From Balneolaceae bacterium (GTDB taxonomy: Bacteria > Bacteroidota > Rhodothermia > Balneolales > Balneolaceae): a DNA stretch of 64,000 bases. The stretch spans positions 124,001 to 188,000 of the forward strand of contig REDA01000039.1 of the NCBI GenBank assembly GCA_007693745.1. The letters run 5' to 3'. The notes under the pieces are model-generated. The model did not search any database. It had not been told where the DNA came from and worked only from the letters and a program-made list of their open reading frames with translations. The first letter of the stretch is position 1, and the number at the start of each line of letters is the position of its first letter. Of this stretch, positions 18,952-26,769 are shown piece by piece. The translations under genes were made by a program, and so were the position numbers.

Positions 18952-19422
18952 ATGATACACGAATTTACCGAGCAGAACATTCAGAATATCGGAAGAGTAT
19001 TGAAATGTACTCCAAAAAAACTGGGTGACGATGTTTTCAGGCTTGAGCTTGTGAGTGAGGAAGACAACAGAAAGCTTGCACTGGAAATACATTTGGGCCT
19101 GAATCTTGAAGATAAACGCATGAACATGGTCTCAGTTTATGCTACCAGTACTTTTATGCAGCTTCATAACTGCACTGCATTTATCGCAAGTGATATGCTG
19201 AGACAGGTTACTTTTTTCGGGAAGTGTGAACAAAAAACATCCGGATTAATCGTCGGCAGCAATGCAGGGTGCAGTTTTTATGCGAATGTGGATGAAGCTG
19301 TGCTGACCGGTGATTTCACAAGGCTGCCGCAGGATGTCATGATGTGCGGTGTTGCACTATCTCTGACCGACAGTCTGGATGGAGACGATTTCAAATTTGA
19401 TGATGACCCTCCGATTTCCTGA
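18952..19422 (+). CDS. Hypothetical protein upstream of ybeY
   Basis: A 156-aa cytosolic protein without signal or membrane segment. The sequence alternates amphipathic helices and strands and is rich in Met and Cys (for example TAFIASDMLRQVTFFGKCE, GSNAGCSFYANVDEA) with an acidic tail (DGDDFKFDDDPP). The size and alpha/beta pattern recall CesT/YbjN-like chaperone folds, but this is only an impression. Its 3' end overlaps the start of ybeY by about 23 bases, so the two are translationally coupled. Confidence 0.7.
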   Translation: MIHEFTEQNIQNIGRVLKCTPKKLGDDVFRLELVSEEDNRKLALEIHLGLNLEDKRMNMVSVYATSTFMQLHNCTAFIASDMLRQVTFFGKCEQKTSGLIVGSNAGCSFYANVDEAVLTGDFTRLPQDVMMCGVALSLTDSLDGDDFKFDDDPPIS

Positions 19423-19879
19423 TATCCCCGATGCGTCAGGTGACCAAAAACTAATCATTGACGGGTCACTGCAAAGTAAGCTGCCCGTGAATGCTCACCA
19501 GTTTGAGCAACTAATGGCCGTTACAGAGAAGGTTCATCACATTCACTTCCGCTCAGTTGAACTGATTTTGGTTGATGAAAATGAAATCACCGAGATTAAC
19601 AGAGAGTTTCTTGATCGGGATTATGTCACAGATATCATTTCATTCAACTACAGTGACGAAACCGATCTGTTATCCATTGAAGGTTCACTTTATTGCTGCT
19701 TGCCCAGAATTGTTGAGCAGAGTTATGAATTTAATGCTTCCATTCAGTGTGAACTTTCCAGGATCTTTGTTCACGGACTCCTGCATCTGGCCGGTTATGA
19801 AGACGATACCTCTGAAAAAAGAGAGACCATGACATTACTTGAAAACCAAATTCTGAAACTGGCCGGCATCGAATTGTGA
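19400..19879 (+). CDS. ybeY: Endoribonuclease YbeY (rRNA maturation factor)
   Basis: Zn-dependent RNase involved in 16S rRNA 3'-end processing and ribosome quality control. The ATG at 19400 (or 19403) gives about 159 aa; a longer reading from 19379 overlaps the previous gene further. The core motif is HGLLHLAGYEDD: the two first histidines are present, but the third metal ligand of the usual HGxLHLxGYDH is replaced by Asp, a form known in Bacteroidota-type YbeY. The upstream DYVTDIISFNYS stretch is also typical. Its stop overlaps the GTG start of the topoisomerase-like gene (GTGA). Confidence 0.92.
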   Translation: MMTLRFPDIPDASGDQKLIIDGSLQSKLPVNAHQFEQLMAVTEKVHHIHFRSVELILVDENEITEINREFLDRDYVTDIISFNYSDETDLLSIEGSLYCCLPRIVEQSYEFNASIQCELSRIFVHGLLHLAGYEDDTSEKRETMTLLENQILKLAGIEL

Positions 19880-21249
19880 CACCTGTTTATACACTTTTGA
19901 TTGTTGAATCTCCTGTAATTGCCCGCATTATACAACAACTGGTGCCCTCATCAGTTTATGTAGTTGCCACCGGTGGATATTGCTGGAAACCAAAATTCAA
20001 TTACAGGAACAGCAGTCTCCAGGCGATTGCAGATCCAAATCTCTCCTCCGTAAGGAAAGAGTTAAAAGAACAAGCCGGGTTGGCTGGAACTGTGATTATT
20101 GCAACAGATACCGATCCTTCCGGTGATTTTATCGCCTGGTCTGTCGCAAGATTTTTAAAAACAAACACCGTAAAGAGGGGCAAACTCCAAAATCTTTCAA
20201 GAAGCGGCATTCTTTCCATGATGGATGAAATCCGGGAAATGGATACTGAACAGCTTGAAGTGCGTCTCAAGAACCGATTTCTGATTCGCCATGAGTGGTA
20301 CCATCAGAAAGAATTTCCGGAATTAGAGCTTTCAGGATTTATCTCACTTTTCTCCGGCAGGACAAGCTACCGCCATTTTGTTGATGAAAATAATGAGTTG
20401 CATCAAAGTTCAGTTCCTGTTAAGGCAAACCCTGATCAATGGATTTCCCTTTCAAAAATTGATAATGAAACTAAATATTTCAACCAGAATCCGCTTTCCC
20501 TCTATGATTTAATCCCGGCTCTTGTTCAAAACGGAACTGCAAATTCATATCACACTGCTCAAAATGATCTTCAGAATCTTTTTGAGGCATCATTGCCAGA
20601 CGAACAGGTTTCACTGATCAGCTATCCGCGAACGGGAGCTTTTTCTTTCTATAGTGAGACGTGGGATGTACTTCAAACTCAATACCTGAAACTGGGCTTA
20701 CAAGAGCCTTTCAAACCAAACTTTCTGAGGGACATTGCCGATCCGGAAATACCACATGAGAGTATTCATCCGCTGAATCTGGGAATAGGTCCGGAGGCTA
20801 TCCGAAAAAGAGTACCTTCGGAACTATCTCAAATCTACTCCCTCATCCATGATCACACTCTGCAGTCGGTCCAGATACCGGCACCACTGCACAGCGCATG
20901 GTTCAGTGAACTCGATCCTGAGGTTTACTTCTATAGTTTAATAAGAAACGGGGAGAAATCAGCCGCAAAAGAGATCTTTCTCAGGCCTTGTATTACTCTC
21001 TCAGACGCTGGCAAAATGCTTGACAGATTAGGGGTACTCAGACCCTCAGGCTTTGGGAAAGCCATCGATAAATGGGTAAATGAGGGATGGGCGACGATCT
21101 CCGGTAACGTAATCAATCCCGGTAAATCAGTTCAAAAATATCTCGGCAAATCTTCACGAATTTACAAAACTCTACAGGAACTGAATGATCATGCAGACTC
21201 TTTTTCATTAAATTCTGCAACTATACAAAGTCTAATTACGTCAAATTAA
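19876..21249 (+). CDS. Compact, divergent type IA DNA topoisomerase-like protein
   Basis: 457 aa from a GTG start that overlaps the ybeY stop. It keeps the order of type IA topoisomerase landmarks in a shortened form. The Toprim domain has LLIVESPVIARII (Glu11) and ATDTDPSGDFIAW (Asp78, Asp80), where canonical enzymes read DPDREGE, so the third acidic residue is Ser82. The active-site region is ISYPRTGAF with Tyr250 where bacterial TopA has the nucleophile. Then come HESIHP (for HEAIRP) and GVLRPSGFGKAIDKWVNEGW (for GIGRPSTYA). There are no C-terminal zinc fingers. Canonical TopA core domains alone are nearly 600 aa. It may be an active minimal enzyme, a decatenase-like specialist or a non-catalytic relative. 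Homology is clear from motif order; activity is uncertain. Confidence 0.75.
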   Translation: MTPVYTLLIVESPVIARIIQQLVPSSVYVVATGGYCWKPKFNYRNSSLQAIADPNLSSVRKELKEQAGLAGTVIIATDTDPSGDFIAWSVARFLKTNTVKRGKLQNLSRSGILSMMDEIREMDTEQLEVRLKNRFLIRHEWYHQKEFPELELSGFISLFSGRTSYRHFVDENNELHQSSVPVKANPDQWISLSKIDNETKYFNQNPLSLYDLIPALVQNGTANSYHTAQNDLQNLFEASLPDEQVSLISYPRTGAFSFYSETWDVLQTQYLKLGLQEPFKPNFLRDIADPEIPHESIHPLNLGIGPEAIRKRVPSELSQIYSLIHDHTLQSVQIPAPLHSAWFSELDPEVYFYSLIRNGEKSAAKEIFLRPCITLSDAGKMLDRLGVLRPSGFGKAIDKWVNEGWATISGNVINPGKSVQKYLGKSSRIYKTLQELNDHADSFSLNSATIQSLITSN

Positions 21250-21291
21250 GAAAATACCGCATCTGATCCTGGATCCTGTCGTCAAATCCGT

Positions 21292-22413
21292 ATGGAAGAG
21301 CAAAAAGATATAAAGCCCGGGCAAGAAGAACCTGTAAGAAGCCTGGGGAATCTCCTTTACACCCATCTTTATCTGAAAACGGAGAAGAAAGAAACTGTGC
21401 AACATCATTCGGTATCACCGAATCTTGCCAAAAGTTTACCCATTCTTGCTTTCCTCAGACCTCTGCCCTGGATTCTTACCGGGTTTTTTTTATTTTCATT
21501 TTTCTGGGACTTTAATGGTATCCACTGGAGTTATTTTCAATTCAATCTGCAATTTGAGGGACTCCTGAGGATTTTGTCTGTGAGCGGGCTCATCGGTTTT
21601 TTAACAAACTGGATTGCGATAACCATGCTGTTCAGACCACTAAACCGGAGGCCACTTCTTGGGCAGGGATTAATTCCGGCTCATAAGCAAAGAATCGCCT
21701 ACAGATTAGCGTCGGCAGTCTCTGATGATCTGATTAACCCCGAACTCATCAAGGAAAAAATCAGAGAGTCAGACGCCATCAGCCGATACAGAACACAAAC
21801 AATAGAACATCTGAGCAAAGTTACTTCAGATTCTGAATTTCGTGAAGATCTGAAGAGATGGGTTCACAACTATTTGACATCATTGGCTGAAAATCCGGAA
21901 TTCAGACACAATTTGATCTCTGAATTGCTCAAGGAGATTGAAAACACCCTGAATGACCATATCCTCGAAAAAGCTGCTCTGAAGACCTATTTTTTTTTCA
22001 AGGGACAAACACTGCATCAGTTCATTGATGAACTCCTGGGTAAGCTGCCTGATACCACTGTCCATCAGTTTACCTGGATTGACACCTATCTGGATGAATT
22101 ACCCGACCGGATGAATTCCAATGGTGAAGCAATCGATGAAATATTTTCCCTTGTTTTGCACCGGCTTGTAAACCAACTCGATGTTCGACAGCTTGTTGAG
22201 GCAAATCTCAAAAAGTTTGATGAAAAGAGATTAGAAAACATGATCCGTAACGCCACAAATGAACAACTCCGCACCATCCAGTACCTGGGTGCCATCTTGG
22301 GTACGATCGGAGGATTTGTCATCTGGGAACCTTTGATCAGCATCACATTCATCGGTTCGGTATTTATTATGGTCTGGTCGATTGACAGGGTGGTTTTTCA
22401 GAATTCCGCCTGA
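21292..22413 (+). CDS. DUF445 membrane protein
   Basis: A 373-aa protein with membrane segments near residues 55-75 and 85-110, and again near the C-terminus (about 345-368), enclosing a long helical region. The DUF445 signature is the segment GLIGFLTNWIAITMLFRPL followed by RRPLLGQGLIPAHKQRIA. Related proteins (YheB/YqfA-type) are membrane-associated and of unknown function. The start is 42 bases after the topoisomerase-like gene, on the same strand, so it may be the last gene of that operon. It converges on ppiB. Confidence 0.85.
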   Translation: MEEQKDIKPGQEEPVRSLGNLLYTHLYLKTEKKETVQHHSVSPNLAKSLPILAFLRPLPWILTGFFLFSFFWDFNGIHWSYFQFNLQFEGLLRILSVSGLIGFLTNWIAITMLFRPLNRRPLLGQGLIPAHKQRIAYRLASAVSDDLINPELIKEKIRESDAISRYRTQTIEHLSKVTSDSEFREDLKRWVHNYLTSLAENPEFRHNLISELLKEIENTLNDHILEKAALKTYFFFKGQTLHQFIDELLGKLPDTTVHQFTWIDTYLDELPDRMNSNGEAIDEIFSLVLHRLVNQLDVRQLVEANLKKFDEKRLENMIRNATNEQLRTIQYLGAILGTIGGFVIWEPLISITFIGSVFIMVWSIDRVVFQNSA

Positions 22414-22450
22414 ACGTTATTGCGATTTCCTTGAACCGTGTCAACCAATC

Positions 22451-22487
22451 AAAAAAAGGCAGATCAAGAAATATCCTCTATTCTGCC
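22451..22487 (-). terminator. Intrinsic terminator of the cyclophilin gene, overlapping its stop
   Basis: Read on the minus strand, GGCAGA and TCTGCC form a 6-bp stem with a long loop, followed immediately by seven T (plus-strand A-run 22451-22457). The ascending arm lies in the last codons of the gene, so the stop codon at 22478-22480 is in the loop side of the hairpin. Confidence 0.55.
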
Positions 22488-22921
22488 TCTTCTGAGATCT
22501 CAATTTTTTCAATTTTATCACCCTGCCGAATCTGGTCAATCAGATCCAGCCCCTCCACTACCTTTCCGAAAACTGTATGGTTACGATCCAAATGAGCTGT
22601 GTTTTTCCGATTGTGACAGATAAAAAATTGTGACCCTCCTGTATTTCTTCCGGCATGAGCCATGGAAAGAACTCCTTTGTCGTGATACTGATTACCTCCA
22701 TCAAGTTCACAGTTGATGCTGTAACCCGGTCCTCCTGTGCCATCTCCTTTAGGACAGCCACCCTGGATAACAAAATCAGGGATTACTCTGTGAAATGTGA
22801 GTCCGTCATAGTAACCCTCTTTGGAAAGTTTCACAAAGTTATCCACAGTTGAAGGAGCATCTTCGTGAAAAAAATTCACCTTCATATTTCCTTTTTCAGT
22901 AAAAATCGTAGCAGTTTTCAT
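22478..22921 (-). CDS. Peptidyl-prolyl cis-trans isomerase, cyclophilin type
   Basis: A 147-aa cytosolic cyclophilin without signal peptide. The catalytic surface is visible as [29 protein letters not shown] and [12 protein letters not shown]. It catalyses proline isomerisation during folding. The ATG is preceded by a 370-base intergenic region that carries a degraded copy of the palindromic repeat about 40 bases upstream. It converges on DUF445. Confidence 0.95.
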   Translation of the reverse strand: MKTATIFTEKGNMKVNFFHEDAPSTVDNFVKLSKEGYYDGLTFHRVIPDFVIQGGCPKGDGTGGPGYSINCELDGGNQYHDKGVLSMAHAGRNTGGSQFFICHNRKNTAHLDRNHTVFGKVVEGLDLIDQIRQGDKIEKIEISEEAE

Positions 22922-23291
22922 GGGTATCGGTTAAGTCAAATTATAAATCGGGATTTAAGAAAGAGCTTTAAAAACCAGGAATTTTGCTCAAGGTCAAATC
23001 GGTGGCGAATTTAAAAATGCAGCGTCTTTACTATGCGTAATGATTAAAAATTTGCAACAACGACGATACAGAATAAAATGAAAGTTTTACAAAGCCCTGT
23101 AAGAAACAGAAACCACCAGCAAAGCATGGAATCCCAGGTAATATACGGTCTGAAATCATATTAAACTGAATAAAAAGGAGGCAGATTATTCAAATTTTTC
23201 ATCTTATACTCTGGTAAAGGCATCTGATCAAGTCAGAAATGATTACAGCCCGTCCTGATATCTGCACGGGAACGATCTTTTCAGTACAGAA
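22922..23291. other. Non-coding interval with a degraded palindromic repeat
   Basis: About 370 AT-rich bases between two minus-strand genes. A degraded copy of the dispersed repeat is at 22962-22995. A perfect AAGGAGG occurs at 23175-23181 on the plus strand, but no start codon or ORF follows it. The ppiB promoter is expected here. Confidence 0.5.
22962..22995. repeat. Degraded copy of a dispersed palindromic repeat
   Basis: AGAGCTTTAAAAACCAGGA followed by ATTTTGCTCAAGG resembles the complete element at 37886-37923 (read on the minus strand) in the left arm and loop; the right arm has several substitutions. Confidence 0.4.
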
Positions 23292-24746
23292 TCATTTTAT
23301 TGCAGATGATATCAGCTCAAAATGACGAAACTTCAGATCATACAACTCACGGCTTCTCACTGCTGTTTCCGAATCAGTATCATTCCAGCCGTCTGCTCTT
23401 GCAAATGCATTACCATGTGTGTAAAGATTTCCGGCAACTGTAACAAGCATACCCGCAGTGGAAACAGAAATTCGGTCATCGAGAATACTTCCGTTTTCAT
23501 AGTCAACTGAGAAGGCAACGAATCCGTTATCTGAGAGGTGATACTCCATCATTCCCAATAGAGCATCATCAGCCAATTGTCCAAATTGTGGTCTCAGATC
23601 CTCTCTGTACCTGTTGATAAACTGAGACGTCCCATCCCGTTCACGGTCAAATGAAAATCCGCCGCCGATGTGATTCAAAAACTGATACCAGTCATAAAGA
23701 TTTACATTATCCGAGGCCGCTTCGGCACCGGCTTCAGTAAAAGCAATCTTCTCAGGAAGTCCCCAGGGTCTGATTAAAGGAGTCACTGTTTCAAACATAT
23801 TCGCCGTTCTGTCGAACACCCTGAGAGCCAATTCCCGGTCAGATTCATCGCCAAACATATAGAGAGCATCGTACATTACCTTCTTACCCCGAATGACCGC
23901 ACCAACAGCATCTGTTGCCCAGATCACACCATCACCGAAATTATAAGTATTTCTCTTTTCATCCCATGCATCGTCCAGTCTTTCAGCTACTGAGCGATAC
24001 GTTTCCAGCATATCAGATATACTGTAATCCAGCCAGGCGTCCAGCATCTCTTCAGATATTAAGCCCATATTATCTGCGCCATCTGGTTTTTTCCAGACAA
24101 TCCATGCATATCCGTGTCCGTGAATACCGGCCAGACCGTAACTCATACTCAAATGATCGACATCTCCATTCTCATGCGAAAACAGACCCTCAGAAAAGCG
24201 TTCTGAAAGCAGAAACCGACCGGGCATAGTAATAAAACTGGTCGTTTCTCTCGACAGTCTTTCAAAAAGAACGGGATCATTAAACCGATCACCTCTGTGA
24301 TGCATATGATAGGAATAGACCAGGTGCGGATAGATCGACATATCCAAAAATTCAGCAGGAGCATATTCACCTTCAGTTCTGCGGTATTGATTGACAAATC
24401 GACCGCTGTCATTAAAAAAACGATCCGTGATATGCATCAAATCCAGCCATTCCTCAGCTCTTTGATTCATAAATTCAGGATAGAGCTCCGGCCGGTAATT
24501 GGGATGACCGTATTCAGAACCGCGGGAATTCCCTGCAATTATAAAAATGGCATGCAATGTATTGCTGTAATCATTCACATAAACCGAGTTTTCATGAAAC
24601 AGAGACTCTCCGTTTGGCGTGACAAATGCAGGGATCATTATTTCAGGTGAAACTACAGATTCCTTTTCCGGAGTACTGCAAGAATAAAAGGATCCGATTA
24701 CAAACGTTGAGAAGAGCAGGAAGGTAGTAAATCTGTAGATTTTCAT
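23292..24746 (-). CDS. Exported protein of unknown function, probable lipoprotein
   Basis: 484 aa with an N-terminal export signal ending in FYSCS (probable lipidated Cys). The rest is helix-rich with many Trp, Tyr and His residues (MSYGLAGIHGHGYAWIVWKK, NLYDWYQFLNHIGGGFSF), a pattern like alpha/alpha-toroid carbohydrate-active proteins or lyases, but I cannot place it in a named family. Single gene on the minus strand with no partner nearby. An enzyme acting on glycans at the cell surface is a guess only. Confidence 0.75.
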   Translation of the reverse strand: MKIYRFTTFLLFSTFVIGSFYSCSTPEKESVVSPEIMIPAFVTPNGESLFHENSVYVNDYSNTLHAIFIIAGNSRGSEYGHPNYRPELYPEFMNQRAEEWLDLMHITDRFFNDSGRFVNQYRRTEGEYAPAEFLDMSIYPHLVYSYHMHHRGDRFNDPVLFERLSRETTSFITMPGRFLLSERFSEGLFSHENGDVDHLSMSYGLAGIHGHGYAWIVWKKPDGADNMGLISEEMLDAWLDYSISDMLETYRSVAERLDDAWDEKRNTYNFGDGVIWATDAVGAVIRGKKVMYDALYMFGDESDRELALRVFDRTANMFETVTPLIRPWGLPEKIAFTEAGAEAASDNVNLYDWYQFLNHIGGGFSFDRERDGTSQFINRYREDLRPQFGQLADDALLGMMEYHLSDNGFVAFSVDYENGSILDDRISVSTAGMLVTVAGNLYTHGNAFARADGWNDTDSETAVRSRELYDLKFRHFELISSAIK

Positions 24747-24827
24747 TAAACTGATTTTATATGTGAGTTAGCCTATGCTTACATTACACCGACACATCAG
24801 AAGCCCGGAAATAACGCAAGGATGACT

Positions 24828-25298
24828 ATGAGAAACGACGATGTAATACTCAATATAAGATATATGCTGAATATCAGTAATTCCAAAATTGCTGAGATTA
24901 TCGAAATGGGTGGTTATAAACCCAAGAGAGAAGAGATTGAACATCTTTTCAGGGAAACAAAAGAGGAAGAAGAAAAAGATGATGTATCTGATAAACTCAT
25001 GGCTCACTTTCTTGATGGCCTCATCTACTTTAAAAGAGGCAAAAGTGAGAAGCATCCGCAACCTGCACTAACACTGCCTGTAACGAATAACCAGATCCTG
25101 AAAAAGCTAAGAGTTGCATTCAAATTACGGGAAGAACATATTTTGAAAACACTTAAGAATGAAGGCCTTACGGTTTCCGGTTCAGAACTAAATGCGCTTT
25201 TCAGAGATAAATCGCACCGAAATTACCAGCCCTGTGGTGACCAGCTCCTGCGATATTTTTTACGGGGACTCACAAAAAAAATGAGGAAACTTGAATGA
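24828..25298 (+). CDS. DUF1456 family protein (YehS-like)
   Basis: The protein contains two DUF1456 repeats: MRNDDVILNIRYMLNI...LMAHFLDGLIYFKRG and NNQILKKLRVAFKLREEHIL...CGDQLLRYFLRGL, which match the E. coli YehS plan. The ATG at 24828 is preferred to 24822 because AAGGA lies 5 bases before it. The linker between repeats is very acidic and lysine-rich. Function unknown; the repeats resemble small helical nucleic-acid-binding modules. Confidence 0.85.
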   Translation: MRNDDVILNIRYMLNISNSKIAEIIEMGGYKPKREEIEHLFRETKEEEEKDDVSDKLMAHFLDGLIYFKRGKSEKHPQPALTLPVTNNQILKKLRVAFKLREEHILKTLKNEGLTVSGSELNALFRDKSHRNYQPCGDQLLRYFLRGLTKKMRKLE

Positions 25299-25345
25299 CA
25301 AAAATAAAACCCTTAATCCCTGTAAGGATTCTTCCTTCACTTGCT

Positions 25346-25377
25346 CATGTAGTTGAATCATAATTTTCAACCACATG
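25346..25377. repeat. Inverted repeat immediately before the 25387 gene
   Basis: The 12-base arms CATGTAGTTGAA (25346-25357) and TTCAACCACATG (25366-25377) pair with a single mismatch around an 8-base loop. There is no T-run, so it is not a standard terminator. It ends 9 bases before the next start codon and could affect translation of that gene. Confidence 0.5.
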
Positions 25378-25386
25378 GAATAAGCA

Positions 25387-25707
25387 ATGGAAAATGCAGG
25401 ATTTTCAGAATTAACCAAATCAGAGCAGTTCCAAAATGATTTTCACTGGCGACCGATTCTCTTTCAGTTTCATTCCGATTCCGGTCCGAAGTTATTGAGT
25501 CTGTTTCGACACCTGAAAAAAAACAATTATCATATCGCTCTTTGCGCTGGCAATGAAACCACCGGATTCACCTGCGTTGCAGCACGCGAGATACCTGATA
25601 ATACAGATGTGATGATGCGTTTGCCTGTTGATATGAGAATACTGGCCGACAAATTCGATGTTCGCTTTAAAGGAATGAAGAAAGTTGAATTGAAAAACAC
25701 AGGATAA
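25387..25707 (+). CDS. Small hypothetical protein
   Basis: A 106-aa cytosolic protein with no signal or membrane segment and no family I recognise. The sequence has a strand-helix-strand rhythm (ILFQFHSDSGPKLLSLFRHL, YHIALCAGNETTGFTCVA, TDVMMRLPVDMRILADKF), compatible with a small alpha/beta fold. The SDR gene begins 12 bases after its stop, so they probably form an operon. Confidence 0.65.
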   Translation: MENAGFSELTKSEQFQNDFHWRPILFQFHSDSGPKLLSLFRHLKKNNYHIALCAGNETTGFTCVAAREIPDNTDVMMRLPVDMRILADKFDVRFKGMKKVELKNTG

Positions 25708-25719
25708 TATAATACAATC

Positions 25720-26451
25720 ATGAAAAAAGCACTTGTTACGGGTGTATCCCGGGGAATAGGACTCTCTATAGCCAGAAAATTAATCACTGAGGATTTTATT
25801 GTGACCGGTACTCACTTCAGAACTGACATACCGGATGCCCTTCAGGATTCTGATCATTTCGAAAGTGTCAGAATCAATTTTGAAGATCAGGAAGAGATTA
25901 CCCGGATTATGAAACCTTTGCTTGCTGATTCAGCGTTTGACTTGTTGGTAAACAATGCCGGAATAGTTCTCGATGCCCCGATCACATCAGCTGATGATTC
26001 ATGGAGCAGCGTATGGGATAAAACCATGCAGGTAAATCTCAAGGCCGCCTCACTTCTCTCCAAATGGTTTGTTGAAAACACTCTTGCTTCCGGTAGCAAG
26101 GGTATCCTGATCAACATCGCATCAAGGGCGGCATTCAGAGGGGATACACAGGAGTATGCTGCATATGCTGCATCTAAAGCCGGACTAGCGGCCTTTACTA
26201 AAAGTATTGCGCGTAATTTTAGCAAAATGGGTATTCTGGCTTACACGATTGCGCCAGGTTTTATCGATACAGATATGGCGAAGGCAAGTGCGGAACTTCT
26301 GGGAAACGATATCCTTACAAAAGACAGTGTATTTGACGAAGTTACATCCCCCGGTGAAGTAGCAAATATCGCAGCTTTCCTGGCCCGGGGAGAAGTAAGT
26401 CATATGAGTGGCTCCACAATACACATAAACGGCGGAAGCTACATGTTGTAG
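25720..26451 (+). CDS. Short-chain dehydrogenase/reductase (FabG-like)
   Basis: A 243-aa classical SDR. The cofactor motif TGVSRGIG is at residues 7-14, NNAG at 78-81, catalytic Ser135, and YxxxK as Tyr149/Lys153. The C-terminal GGSYML end is typical. NADPH preference is suggested by Arg11 in the glycine motif. Without fatty-acid genes nearby (the acc genes are 23 kb away), it may reduce 3-oxoacyl-ACP or another carbonyl. Likely co-transcribed with the small gene before it. Confidence 0.9.
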   Translation: MKKALVTGVSRGIGLSIARKLITEDFIVTGTHFRTDIPDALQDSDHFESVRINFEDQEEITRIMKPLLADSAFDLLVNNAGIVLDAPITSADDSWSSVWDKTMQVNLKAASLLSKWFVENTLASGSKGILINIASRAAFRGDTQEYAAYAASKAGLAAFTKSIARNFSKMGILAYTIAPGFIDTDMAKASAELLGNDILTKDSVFDEVTSPGEVANIAAFLARGEVSHMSGSTIHINGGSYML

Positions 26452-26769
26452 GGCATCCCCGAATCAATGAGCGCCAAACCGCTGGCTGGTGACTGTTGGG
26501 ATTAACTAAATCTGGCAACGCGGAAACTTAGGATATGAGGGCTGATGGCATGCTGGTAGCTGTGGGTTAGCCTGGCCGCTGGCTCTTCACTCTTGCACCA
26601 TGGAAAAATCGCCCTGGTCTCTGATTTGTTGTCATCGCTTTTTGACAACCAAGCAGTCACTTTCATCCGGCCAGGAAAAGATGGAATTGGTCGGGTGGAT
26701 ACAACATCCTGACAGAATTTCTATCCTGAAAAACAGAACCAAGAAGAACAAAGCTTTTACGGTCCGTTT
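26452..26769. other. GC-rich, self-complementary non-coding spacer
   Basis: Between the SDR stop and the gmd stop (convergent genes). The first 130 bases are about 55% GC by count, above the surroundings. Several helices can form: CCTGGCCG (26571-26578) with CGGCCAGG (26668-26675), and GTTGTCA (26628-26634) with TGACAAC (26643-26649) inside it. The 9-mer CCGCTGGCT occurs at 26479-26487 and again at 26576-26584. No stop-free frame is longer than about 50 codons. It may be an RNA gene, a mobile-element remnant or a decayed gene. Confidence 0.5.

Noticed and set aside
23175-23181. Perfect AAGGAGG in the ppiB upstream region
   Set aside because: No start codon or reading frame follows at a suitable distance.
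26557-26712. Stop-free stretch of about 50 codons in the 26.5 kb spacer (ending DTTS)
   Set aside because: No start codon or homology; GC-rich DNA gives such open stretches by chance. Kept only as one possible explanation of the spacer.
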